In this document: in pieces, positions 24,725 through 33,397 of the stretch
How the letters are laid out: each line of letters starts with the position of its first letter
How positions within the stretch are numbered: position 1 is the first letter of the stretch
Program-made: the position numbers and the translations under genes
Assembly: GCA_037137375.1 (NCBI GenBank)
Contig: JBAXKJ010000023.1
Location: 39,073 to 103,072, forward strand
Direction: 5' to 3'
DNA from: CAINVV01 sp037137375
GTDB lineage: Bacteria > Bacteroidota > Bacteroidia > Bacteroidales > Prolixibacteraceae
Length of the DNA stretch: 64,000 bases
The notes under the pieces: generated by a model
Database searches by the model: none
Seen by the model: only the letters and a program-made list of their open reading frames with translations
Told to the model about the DNA's origin: nothing

Positions 24725-25822
24725 TTAGAATTTTACCACTTCCCAAAATGCTTTCTTGGGTTGAAGATTTTGGTCAAACAACAAAGGATAATTTTTCCTT
24801 CCCCGTACCGGGTAGTTATCGAGCCAGCTGGATTTGTCGGAAAGATTCCAAAAAGTCACCCCTGTGATGACGGACTTGTAATCCCTGAAAACTTTGAAAA
24901 CCATTTTGTACTGATCCATCTGCTGTTGCTCCTTTTCCCCTGAAAATTCAGGAATAGCAGCATCTTTATTCGAAGGATAGACTGAAATATCCAACTCCGT
25001 AATCTGGACTTTTAATCCGAGTGATGAAAATTTTTCTATCGCGGCCCTCAGATTTGCCTCTGAAGGATTGCTAAGTCCCCAGTGACCCTGCAAACCAATG
25101 CCATGAACAGGTACCCCTGCATCCAGCAGCCCTTTCAGCATCTTGTAAATTTTATCCCGCTTGGCCGGATTCTCGGTGTTGTAATCATTGTAAAACAATT
25201 TTGCATCTGGATCTGCTTCATGCGCCCACTGAAAGGCCTTTGCAATATACTCCTCTCCTACTATTTTGTACCAATCAGACTCGCGATAGACAAGATCGCC
25301 TTTATCTTCAACTGCCTCATTGACAACATCCCAAGCATATACCCTCCCCTTGTAGCGGGACACCACCTGCTCAATATGCTCCTTTAGTCTGGAAAGCAGA
25401 ACTTCTTTGGTCACAGCATTCCCAGCCGCATCCTTAAACATCCACGAAGGTGTTTGTTGATGCCAGCAAAGCGTATGCCCTCTCATCTTAAGGCCATTAG
25501 ACATAGCAAAGTCAACAATCTTATCCGCATTATCCCAGAAATACCGATTTTCCTCTGGGTGTATCGGCCCCATTTTCATCACGTTTTCTGCAGTTAGGCT
25601 GGCGAAATGCTTTAAGATCAAGGCCCCCTGGTCTCCGTTCAGCGAAAAAGGAGAAACTGCAACCCCTATTGGGAAATAATCCTTGTAATAATCTTTCAGT
25701 CCGGCAACGGATTCCTTCCCTGCCACAATATTTGCGTTATTGTCCTGTGCAGACAAATACCCCGGGACAAAGAATTGCAGACAAATAATCAGCAGGATAC
25801 AGGCAGTTATAAATTTTTTCAT
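24725..25822 (-). CDS. GH10 endo-1,4-beta-xylanase
   Basis: 365-aa secreted xylanase. ATG 25822 is preferred over 25846 because the -7 box TAATTTTG (25848-25855) puts the transcription start near 25842, and it gives a direct signal peptide (MKKFITACILLIICLQFFVPG). The TIM barrel has LTAENVMKMGPIHPE, MRGHTLCWHQQTPSW, the acid/base E169 in DVVNEAV and the nucleophile E276 in QITELDIS. GVTFWNLSDKSSW completes the active site. No binding module is attached. First gene of the xylanase / GH154 / CE15 operon. Confidence 0.95.
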   Translation of the reverse strand: MKKFITACILLIICLQFFVPGYLSAQDNNANIVAGKESVAGLKDYYKDYFPIGVAVSPFSLNGDQGALILKHFASLTAENVMKMGPIHPEENRYFWDNADKIVDFAMSNGLKMRGHTLCWHQQTPSWMFKDAAGNAVTKEVLLSRLKEHIEQVVSRYKGRVYAWDVVNEAVEDKGDLVYRESDWYKIVGEEYIAKAFQWAHEADPDAKLFYNDYNTENPAKRDKIYKMLKGLLDAGVPVHGIGLQGHWGLSNPSEANLRAAIEKFSSLGLKVQITELDISVYPSNKDAAIPEFSGEKEQQQMDQYKMVFKVFRDYKSVITGVTFWNLSDKSSWLDNYPVRGRKNYPLLFDQNLQPKKAFWEVVKF

Positions 25823-25847
25823 AGCTCTAAATGTTTTTTGCTTCATT

Positions 25848-25946
25848 CAAAATTAAGAAAATTTGGTACAGTTAAGGTTAAGTGAGAAATGCATCTTGTC
25901 ATGCCTGTTCTAAGTACGAATATTCAACTCAAAATGATTAAATTTG
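25848..25946. promoter_or_regulatory. Divergent promoters of the GH10 operon and the GH95 gene
   Basis: Minus-strand TAATTTTG (25848-25855) faces the xylanase gene and plus-strand TAAATTTG (25939-25946) faces the GH95 gene. Both are exact TAnnTTTG boxes. No clear -33 element was found for either. Confidence 0.55.
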
Positions 25947-25964
25947 AGTCTTAATCCCATTACC

Positions 25965-28280
25965 ATGAAGCCAAAATATCTTGTCTCCCTATTGTTTATC
26001 CTCACTTCTTCATTTCTGGTCTGCGCCAAAGACGAACCAGGTAACCTAAGACTTTGGTACGGAAAACCGGCTACCAAATGGACCGAAGCACTGCCGATTG
26101 GTAATGGCCGGCTCGGTGCGATGATCTTTGGTGGGGTCGAAAATGACAGAATACAATTCAACGAAGAAACGCTATGGACAGGATCTCCCAATGACTATGC
26201 CCACAAAGGCGCTTCGAAGTACCTTGGCCAAATCAGACAACTACTGGCAGACGGCAATCAAAAGGAAGCCGAAACCCTTGCACTTGAACAGTTTATGAGT
26301 GTTCCGCTGAAGCAAATGGCCTACCAGGCCTTCGGCGATCTCAAACTTAATTTTCCTGGTCAGAGTGTCTTTTCGGACTACATGCGAGAACTGGATCTGC
26401 TAAATGCGCTCTGCCGAGTGTCTTACAAATCCAACGGAATCAGCTATACCCGCGAATATTTATCTTCCAACCCCGACCAGGTGATAGCCATTCGGCTGAC
26501 GGCGGATAAGGAGAAGTCTCTCAATTTTTCAATGGCTTTCGATGCGATCCACGAAGCAAAAACCATGCTGGCCAATGGGAAAAGTATGATGCTAAAGGTT
26601 CAGGTTAAGGACGGAGCCCTCAGGGGAGTCGCTAACCTCAACGTCACAACAGATGGAAAAGTCACGTCAAAGGATGATCATTTAGTTATTTCGGATGCAA
26701 TGACTGCTACCATTTACCTCTCTGCCGCCACCAATTACGTAAATTACAAAGATGTAAGCGGTAATCCAGAACAAAAGACAACCCAAACCCTGAGCAAGGT
26801 TGCGAATAAAAATTATCAGCAGATTAAGATCAGTCATATAGCTAATTTTCAGAAATTATTCAATCGGTTCGATGTGCAGTTCAGTGAAAATGAGCGGACA
26901 AAGCTGCCCACTAACGAACGAATAGTCGCCTTCTCGACGGAGGCCAATGATCCTCAGTTACTGGCGTTGTACATTCAATATGGCAGGTATCTGATGATCT
27001 CGAGTAGCCGGCCAGGTACCCAGCCGGCAAACCTCCAGGGAATCTGGAACGATTCACTAACCCCTCCATGGGACAGCAAATGGACTGTAAACATCAACAC
27101 GGAAATGAATTACTGGCCGGTCGAGGTGACCAATATTTCGGAATGTCAGGAGCCACTCTACAAAATGATTGCGGAATGCGCCGAAACTGGAAAAACGGTA
27201 GCAAAGGAACATTATGATGCAACCGGCTGGGTACTGCACCACAATACCGACATCTGGCGCGGTACTGCCCCAATCAACCATTCGAACCATGGCATCTGGG
27301 TGAGTGGCGGTGCCTGGCTGAGCCGGCATATGTGGGAACATTACCTCTTCACGCTGGACAAAAAATTCCTGGCCGAAACGGCTTATCCTTTGATGAAAGG
27401 CGCCGCAGAATTTTTCACGCAGTTCCTGACAAAAGATCCCAAGACCGGTTACCTGATTAGCACTCCTTCCAATTCTCCTGAAAACGGCGGGCTCGTTGCT
27501 GGTCCGACGATGGATCACCAGATTATCCGGGCCCTCTTCCGTTCTTGTATCGAAGCCTCCGAAATTTTGGGCACCGACCAGCAGTTTGCTTCCAAACTGA
27601 AAGTACTGCTGCCACAGATTGCTCCAAACCATATAGGAAAGCTTGGTCAGTTGCAGGAGTGGATGGAGGACAAGGACTCACCTACCGACAAGCACCGCCA
27701 TGTGTCGCATTTGTGGGGCGTCTTTCCCGGTAACGAAATCAACTGGCAGCAGACGCCCGAACTTATGAAGGCTGCGCGTCAATCGCTTATCTACCGCGGC
27801 GATGATGGAACCGGCTGGAGCCTGGCGTGGAAAATCAATTTCTGGGCACGGTTCCTCGATGGCAATCATGCCTACAACATGATCAAACTGCTTTTCCGGC
27901 CTGTCCAGATCGAAAATACCGTCTATACCGGCGGAGGCGGTTCCTATACCAACCTTTTCGATGCGCATCCTCCGTTCCAGATTGACGGCAATTTTGGCGC
28001 ACCTTCCGGGATGATCGAAATGTTGGTTCAAAGTCACCTCAGCGAAATTGCCATTCTGCCAGCACTTCCGGATGCTTTGCCTACCGGGAAGATCAAAGGC
28101 GTGTGTGCACGTGGCGGATTCGAATTAGCTTTCAGCTGGGATAGTGGGAAACTGAAGCAACTTCAGGTGCTTTCAAAAGCTGGACAAAAATGCAAACTGC
28201 ATTACGGTGAAAAAGTCATTGAAATCTCAACTTTAAAAGGGAAAACATACTCCTTCGACGGACAGCTCAAACAATTATGA
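25965..28280 (+). CDS. GH95 alpha-L-fucosidase
   Basis: 771-aa secreted enzyme with signal peptide MKPKYLVSLLFILTSSFLVCAK. I chose ATG 25965 because the upstream TTG would lie inside the promoter. The N-terminal beta domain shows LWYGKPATKWTEALPIGNGRLGAMIFGG, the family start motif. The (alpha/alpha)6 barrel has NINTEMNYWPVEV, whose asparagines help catalysis in GH95, and the region GDDGTGWSLAWKINFWARFLDG. QIDGNFGAPSGMIEML is also diagnostic. GH95 members hydrolyse alpha-1,2-fucosyl (sometimes L-galactosyl) linkages, as found on xyloglucan. It overlaps the next gene by 4 bp (ATGA), a coupled operon. Confidence 0.94.
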   Translation: MKPKYLVSLLFILTSSFLVCAKDEPGNLRLWYGKPATKWTEALPIGNGRLGAMIFGGVENDRIQFNEETLWTGSPNDYAHKGASKYLGQIRQLLADGNQKEAETLALEQFMSVPLKQMAYQAFGDLKLNFPGQSVFSDYMRELDLLNALCRVSYKSNGISYTREYLSSNPDQVIAIRLTADKEKSLNFSMAFDAIHEAKTMLANGKSMMLKVQVKDGALRGVANLNVTTDGKVTSKDDHLVISDAMTATIYLSAATNYVNYKDVSGNPEQKTTQTLSKVANKNYQQIKISHIANFQKLFNRFDVQFSENERTKLPTNERIVAFSTEANDPQLLALYIQYGRYLMISSSRPGTQPANLQGIWNDSLTPPWDSKWTVNINTEMNYWPVEVTNISECQEPLYKMIAECAETGKTVAKEHYDATGWVLHHNTDIWRGTAPINHSNHGIWVSGGAWLSRHMWEHYLFTLDKKFLAETAYPLMKGAAEFFTQFLTKDPKTGYLISTPSNSPENGGLVAGPTMDHQIIRALFRSCIEASEILGTDQQFASKLKVLLPQIAPNHIGKLGQLQEWMEDKDSPTDKHRHVSHLWGVFPGNEINWQQTPELMKAARQSLIYRGDDGTGWSLAWKINFWARFLDGNHAYNMIKLLFRPVQIENTVYTGGGGSYTNLFDAHPPFQIDGNFGAPSGMIEMLVQSHLSEIAILPALPDALPTGKIKGVCARGGFELAFSWDSGKLKQLQVLSKAGQKCKLHYGEKVIEISTLKGKTYSFDGQLKQL

Positions 28281-29365
28281 AAAAGTATTTTTATCCAATT
28301 GTGGCCTTCCTGATTGGACTGCTGGTTTTTGCCGCCTGCCAGAACAAATCAGTATTCTACACCAAACAGGATTTCGCGAAAGTGCCAAAGACTGATGTCC
28401 ATTATCACTATAATTCTACAGACGGAAGGTATGTGAATTTTGCTTTTGATTCTTTGAATTTCCGGCTGGTGTCTCCAAATGTAGACAGTGAAGCGCCCCT
28501 CGACAGCCAGTTGAATACGGCGAGTATTGTGCACCGTAACTTTCCTGGTAAGTTCGCATTCTTTGGAACTTTTTCTGTGGATAGTTTCGGTAAAAATGGA
28601 TTCGCTGAAAGTACGATCGCCAGAATCGAGAAATGCATGAAGGCCGGGGCCTGTGGGATAAAGATCTGGAAGAACATCGGGATGACGCTTAAAAATGCGG
28701 AAGGAAAATATGTGATGGTCGATGATCCCGCATTTGACAAGGTTTTTGACTACCTCGAAGCCAACAATATCATGGTAATGGCTCACCTCGGAGAACCGCG
28801 CAACTGTTGGTTGCCTGAGGACCAGATGACGGTGGATAATGACCGCCGGTATTACAAGATGCACCCTCAATATCATATGTTTAAACACCCTGAAGCGCCT
28901 TCGTACGAAGACCAGATCGGAGCCCGCGACAATCTGTTGAAAAAGCATCCGAAACTGCGGCTCATCGGAGCGCATCTGGCCAGCCTGGAGTGGAACGTGG
29001 ATGAGTTGGCGAAGCATTTTGACCAGTATCCAAATTTGACAGCAGATCTGGCGGCTCGCATCGGGCATCTGCAATACCAGTCGATGGCCGATTATGACAG
29101 GGTCCGGAATTTCATGATCAAATACCAGGATCGTCTTTTGTATGGCACGGATGGTTCAGTGAGTAAGGCAGATACAAGCCTCACAAGAATGAAAACAAGG
29201 ATGCGGTCGAACTGGCTGGATCACTGGATTTACCTCGCAACCGACTCCCCGGTAGTGGTGAAAGATTTGGGAGGGAGGAAGGCAAAAGGGCTTCATCTGC
29301 CAAAAGAAGTCATCGACAAGTTATACTCTAAAAATGCGGAAGTCCTCTTTGCAGGCAAAAACTAA
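28277..29365 (+). CDS. Amidohydrolase-family lipoprotein
   Basis: 362-aa metal-dependent hydrolase of the amidohydrolase_2 type. The signal peptide ends in a lipobox (VFAAC, C21), so it is envelope-anchored. Metal ligands are H42 and H44 (TDVHYHY), a histidine in MVMAHLGEPRNCW, another in LIGAHLASLEW, and the aspartate in LLYGTDG. Family members decarboxylate or hydrolyse lactones and aromatic acids. Translationally coupled to the GH95 gene, so it may open a sugar lactone or process a product of fucoside breakdown, but this is a guess. Confidence 0.85.
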   Translation: MKKYFYPIVAFLIGLLVFAACQNKSVFYTKQDFAKVPKTDVHYHYNSTDGRYVNFAFDSLNFRLVSPNVDSEAPLDSQLNTASIVHRNFPGKFAFFGTFSVDSFGKNGFAESTIARIEKCMKAGACGIKIWKNIGMTLKNAEGKYVMVDDPAFDKVFDYLEANNIMVMAHLGEPRNCWLPEDQMTVDNDRRYYKMHPQYHMFKHPEAPSYEDQIGARDNLLKKHPKLRLIGAHLASLEWNVDELAKHFDQYPNLTADLAARIGHLQYQSMADYDRVRNFMIKYQDRLLYGTDGSVSKADTSLTRMKTRMRSNWLDHWIYLATDSPVVVKDLGGRKAKGLHLPKEVIDKLYSKNAEVLFAGKN

Positions 29366-29436
29366 AGCGGTGACTGAATACTGGATTTAACCAATGGGGT
29401 TTCGACTTTTTGCTTTAGGCTTTAGAGAGAAACCAC

Positions 29437-30672
29437 CTATTTTGTCCCGACACAAAACAGGTGCTGGAGTCCCCTGAGATAAATTTTCCCATTGCTGATG
29501 GCCGGTGAAGCGAACATCTTCTCTCCTATCCCATTTTTTGCGACGGCTTCAAATTTTGGACCCGGCTTCAGTACTGTAATGACACCTTCGTCATTAGGCA
29601 TGTATACCAGGCCATTGGCGAGTACTGGAGAGGAATATTGCTTCCCCAGGTTTTCGATCCATAAAATATTTCCGGTAGCAACTTCGATGCAGTGAACCTG
29701 TCCACTGGTCATGGTGGAGAAAAGATAATCTTCGGTGCATACCGGAGAAGGCACATAATAAGCCCCTTTTGTGGAATGCCAAGCGACATGTGTATTGGTT
29801 ACATCCCCTTGTCCGTCGGGTTTGATAGCCAATAAATCCCTCACCGGCCAGGCGCTGCTGACCAGCACCAGTCCCGATTTCTCATTGTATACCGGACTGG
29901 AACAGAAATCTTCGGAGGGTCCGACAATGTTCCAATATCTTGATCCATCCTCCGGATTATAGGAAGCGATTCCCTTGTTGCCGCAAAAAATCATTTGCAT
30001 TTTCCCGGCCATCTTCCTGGAAATCGGCGTGCTAAAGCTATGGGCAGGATTCTCATGAGCAATCTTCCATTTTGGCTTTCCGTCTTTCCTGGTAAGCGCA
30101 GCGACGAATGAATCACCCTTGCTATCCCCGTTGATAATGACCATGTCACCATACAAAACAGGCGAGCAGCTATATCCATGCGGACTCGAATAAGTGCCGG
30201 GGCGCTGAAGCCAGACCTGCTTTCCCTCGAAATCGTATGCGGCTACCACCACATCCTGTCCATCCAGGAATGACACATAAACCAGCGTTCCGTCTGTAGC
30301 CGGAGTTCCAGATGCGAAACTGTTGTCATTGTGCTTGGCCTCAAAAGGCGAGTTAACCACAGTCTTTTGCCACAATTTTTCACCGGTAAGCGAGTTGTAA
30401 CAAATCAGAACCTTCTCATGGGTATCGGCCAGGGCAGAAGTAAGGAAAAGTCTGTCCTTCCAGACTATTGGTGAGGAATAACCTATCCCAGGGACCTCAA
30501 TTTTCCAAAGGACATTTTTTTCTCCATCCCAGGAAACGGGCAAATTGGTTTCCGGGCTCGTACCATCACCGTTCGGTCCACGCCAGCAAGGCCAATTCTG
30601 TGCAAAAACATCCGTCTGAAAGAAAAAAATCAATAAAAAGAGAATAATTCCGGAAAATTTGAAGTTGGTCAT
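29437..30672 (-). CDS. PQQ-like beta-propeller protein
   Basis: 411-aa exported protein (signal peptide ending DVFAQ). Repeats of the outer-membrane beta-propeller type occur throughout: LWKIEVPGIGYSSPIVWKDRLFLTSA, LWQKTVV, YSSPVLANGLVYMPNDEG and FASPAISNGKIYLRG. The start NWPCWRGPNGDGTSPETNLPV is typical of PQQ-binding-like proteins in polysaccharide-degrading Bacteroidota and Planctomycetes. The catalytic residues of true PQQ dehydrogenases were not identified, so it may be a binding or scaffold protein. -7 box TATTTTTG at 30714-30721, divergent from the oxidoreductase gene. Confidence 0.88.
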   Translation of the reverse strand: MTNFKFSGIILFLLIFFFQTDVFAQNWPCWRGPNGDGTSPETNLPVSWDGEKNVLWKIEVPGIGYSSPIVWKDRLFLTSALADTHEKVLICYNSLTGEKLWQKTVVNSPFEAKHNDNSFASGTPATDGTLVYVSFLDGQDVVVAAYDFEGKQVWLQRPGTYSSPHGYSCSPVLYGDMVIINGDSKGDSFVAALTRKDGKPKWKIAHENPAHSFSTPISRKMAGKMQMIFCGNKGIASYNPEDGSRYWNIVGPSEDFCSSPVYNEKSGLVLVSSAWPVRDLLAIKPDGQGDVTNTHVAWHSTKGAYYVPSPVCTEDYLFSTMTSGQVHCIEVATGNILWIENLGKQYSSPVLANGLVYMPNDEGVITVLKPGPKFEAVAKNGIGEKMFASPAISNGKIYLRGLQHLFCVGTK

Positions 30673-30856
30673 ATAATTGGTCTTTTGGGCGTGTATTAAA
30701 ATCTAAATCCGATCAAAAATAGAAAAAATACGGATAAAGAAATTTTTGTACTTTAGCACCTCCAGAGCAGCTCTTTTTGTTTAATACAGGAGATATCCGA
30801 GCCTTCCAGGGGAGCTTCAACAGGTAAACAAGTATTACATTATTATAGAAATTAAC

Positions 30857-32203
30857 ATGGGAAACAGACGTGATTTTATCAGGAATGCAACCGCCTCTTC
30901 GGCCGGACTGGCCATTGGCGGAAGTGCAATAGGAATGAGTGCAAAAAGCTATAGCAACATCATCGGTGCGAACGACAGGGTACATCTGGCCGCTATAGGA
31001 CTGAACGGGCGGGGCACCAGTATGTCGGGGACCATCGCTAAACAAAAAAATGCAGAAGTCTCCTGTGTCTGTGATGTAGACTCCCGGGCCATGCCAAAGG
31101 CAATTGATGCGATCAAAAAAGCTGGTCAGACTACCATCCCCCGACAGGAAAAAGATTGCCGAAAGGTAATGGAAGATAAATCGATCGATGCCATTTATAT
31201 TGCCACGCCGGACCATTGGCATGCACCGCTGACGATTATGGGCTGTCAGGCCGGGAAGCACGTCTATGTCGAGAAACCACTCAGCCACAACCCGAGAGAA
31301 GGGGAAATGGCCATCGAAGCAGCCCGGAAATATAACCGTGTGGTCCAGATGGGTGCTCAGCGCCGCTCCGCACCGGTTTTAACCCAAGGCATCAAGAAAT
31401 TGCACGAGGGAATCATTGGCAGGGTTTATCTGGCAAAAACTTGGTACACCAATACCCGAAAAGACAATTTCCTCAAACCAGGTACTGTTCCTGAGTGGCT
31501 GGACTACGACCTCTGGCAGGGACCGGCCCCCCGCGTTCCTTACAAAGAGGGACTGATCCACTATAACTGGCACTGGTTCTGGCATTGGGGTACAGGAGAA
31601 GCCCTCAACAACGGAACCCATGAGGTAGACGTAGCAAGATGGGGTCTTGGTGTTGATTTCCCTACTCGCGTATCCTCTGTCGGAGGACGATATCACTACA
31701 AAGATGACTGGGAAACACCTGACACCCAAATAGTAACAATGGATTATCCCGGCCGTGTCTCCCTCATGTGGGAGAACAGAAGCTCTAACGGCCGTAAGAT
31801 CGAAGGGGGCGAACGGGGCATTATTTTTTATGGTGAGAACGGGAGTCTGGACACCGGAACGGACAGTTACAAAGTTTATGATCTTTCAGGTAAATTGATC
31901 GATGAGGTAAATTCCAAAGTGGTGGATGCACCTGTTGAAGGCAGAAATACTACTAGCCCGAGTCTGATCATGGATAGCCAACACATGGCCGATTTCCTGG
32001 ATGCGATCCGCAACAGCCGCCGTCCAAATTGTGATGTAGAACTAGGTTTCAAGAGTGTCGTTGCGATGCAGCTGGCAAACATTTCCTGGCGTGTTGGTCG
32101 CGATTTACATATCGATCCCAAAAACGGACACATCATTGGAGACAAGGACGCCCAAAAACTTTGGGGCAGAACCTACGAGAAAGGCTGGGAACCAAAAATC
32201 TAA
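30857..32203 (+). CDS. Tat-exported Gfo/Idh/MocA oxidoreductase
   Basis: 448-aa oxidoreductase with a twin-arginine signal (NRRDFIRNATASSAGLAIGG), so it is exported already folded with its cofactor, as in the bacterial glycosyl-cofactor-dependent hydrolases of this family. The Rossmann motif is LAAIGLNGRG, then YIATPDHWHAPLTIMG and YVEKPLSHNPREG. The C-terminal domain has NWHWFWHWGTGEALNNGTHEVDVARWGLG with conserved histidines. Such secreted members can cut or rearrange glycosidic bonds by transient oxidation. Partner and substrate are unknown. It converges on the gene at 32200, with a 4-bp overlap of stops. Confidence 0.9.
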   Translation: MGNRRDFIRNATASSAGLAIGGSAIGMSAKSYSNIIGANDRVHLAAIGLNGRGTSMSGTIAKQKNAEVSCVCDVDSRAMPKAIDAIKKAGQTTIPRQEKDCRKVMEDKSIDAIYIATPDHWHAPLTIMGCQAGKHVYVEKPLSHNPREGEMAIEAARKYNRVVQMGAQRRSAPVLTQGIKKLHEGIIGRVYLAKTWYTNTRKDNFLKPGTVPEWLDYDLWQGPAPRVPYKEGLIHYNWHWFWHWGTGEALNNGTHEVDVARWGLGVDFPTRVSSVGGRYHYKDDWETPDTQIVTMDYPGRVSLMWENRSSNGRKIEGGERGIIFYGENGSLDTGTDSYKVYDLSGKLIDEVNSKVVDAPVEGRNTTSPSLIMDSQHMADFLDAIRNSRRPNCDVELGFKSVVAMQLANISWRVGRDLHIDPKNGHIIGDKDAQKLWGRTYEKGWEPKI

Positions 32204-33369
32204 TGGGACGCTTTTATCATCTTCCCGCTGCTTAGCGTCTTGCTTCCGCTGCTCAGCGTGACCAGATAGACTCCATCGTTCAACTGATGAAGATCAATTA
32301 CTTCATTAACTCCGATATTCTTTGAGAAGATTATCTCTCCAAGGAAATTGTAAATTCGTATTTCTACCGGCTGACTGTTTTGAACATTCAAGGTATTGAT
32401 AATTGGATTGGGGAAGAGCGTTATCGCAGGCAAAGCCAATTGGAAAACTCCAACTGGTTTGTTGTAAGTCTCAGCCAGCTTGGGGAAATAGTGTTTTGTC
32501 AGGTAATCGAGAAATACTTGAGCGGCTTTAACCGCAAAATCCTTTCGCGCCAGATCATTTAACCGCACATCCTGGTTACATTCCATTTGAATTCCATCAA
32601 TTGTTCCGGAAGTTTTGGAACCATGTCTTTCAGTATTATAGCCGCCACTGAAATACGACTGACCGGTGAGCGGATAACGATCATCGAAACTTGGAACAGC
32701 AGGAAAACCTTTTGCGGAGAATAGAGCACCGAGACTTGATAGTCCCCTTAGCAATTCCGAATGGGTCAATTTTAATATATTTGAATGAATCAAGTTCTTA
32801 ATACTGGTGTAATTTTCATAAGTAGGGGTATTTAAAATTTCATCATTGCTGGCTAATTGAGCAGCCGTCAGAAGATAGCCCAGTTCCAGTCGCTGTATGG
32901 TGTGACCATGACCGTGAAGGTCAATATAAAGTCCTTTCCCGGATTTCCTTGTAACATTGGCAGTTGCGCTATCCAGGTAGGTATGAAATTCGGCCCAGGC
33001 CTGACCTGCAGATTCGTTTCCGCAGGCTGCTTCATTAAGATCCCTGTTCGCGTCCAGTTTGATCCGTTTGAGATTGTTGATAATAATGTGGGGATAGCAG
33101 CCTGTAATGCTAAAAATTGCATCCCGGATTTCCTGCGCAAGATTGATTGTGTAAGAATCAGTAACAGTCTCATCACCACATTTCCGATCAGGGATATCTG
33201 CCGGCGTCAGGGCTCCTCCGTGAGGTACAGATATGATCAGTGGGAAATTTCCCGCCATGTATTCAACGTAATTATTTTTACCAAAATAGGAATTCCCGGG
33301 AATGAATGTCTGCGAACGGGCAACGTTCTGAATGAAGAGAAGTAACAGAAAGAAAATTATTCTAGACAT
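32200..33369 (-). CDS. T9SS-exported N-formylglutamate amidohydrolase-like enzyme
   Basis: 389-aa secreted hydrolase. ATG 33369 gives the signal peptide MSRIIFFLLLLFIQNVARSQ. The FGase-type zinc hydrolase fold shows ISVPHGGALTPADIPDR, INNLKRIKLDANRD, YIDLHGHGH and GTIDGIQME. This fold also includes poly-gamma-glutamate hydrolases. The last 80 residues are a type IX secretion sorting domain (LFPNPIINTLNVQ, IRIYNFLGEIIF, GVYLVTL), so it is released or anchored outside the cell. A paralogue without this tail is at 49962. It is the last gene after a sigma-54 regulator pair, and I infer a role in cleaving gamma-glutamyl polymer. Confidence 0.85.
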   Translation of the reverse strand: MSRIIFFLLLLFIQNVARSQTFIPGNSYFGKNNYVEYMAGNFPLIISVPHGGALTPADIPDRKCGDETVTDSYTINLAQEIRDAIFSITGCYPHIIINNLKRIKLDANRDLNEAACGNESAGQAWAEFHTYLDSATANVTRKSGKGLYIDLHGHGHTIQRLELGYLLTAAQLASNDEILNTPTYENYTSIKNLIHSNILKLTHSELLRGLSSLGALFSAKGFPAVPSFDDRYPLTGQSYFSGGYNTERHGSKTSGTIDGIQMECNQDVRLNDLARKDFAVKAAQVFLDYLTKHYFPKLAETYNKPVGVFQLALPAITLFPNPIINTLNVQNSQPVEIRIYNFLGEIIFSKNIGVNEVIDLHQLNDGVYLVTLSSGSKTLSSGKMIKASH

Positions 33370-33397
33370 TCTTTGTTGTAAAATCATCTTGCTATTA

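Noticed and set aside
27057..27632. 191-codon minus-strand open frame
   Set aside because: Antisense shadow of the GH95 gene with no recognisable features.
28349..29074. 241-codon minus-strand open frame
   Set aside because: Antisense shadow of the amidohydrolase gene, with a composition that mirrors the sense codons.
29398..29434. Hairpin GGTTTC...GAAACC between convergent genes
   Set aside because: Only 6 bp of stem with a 25-nt loop; too weak to call a terminator.
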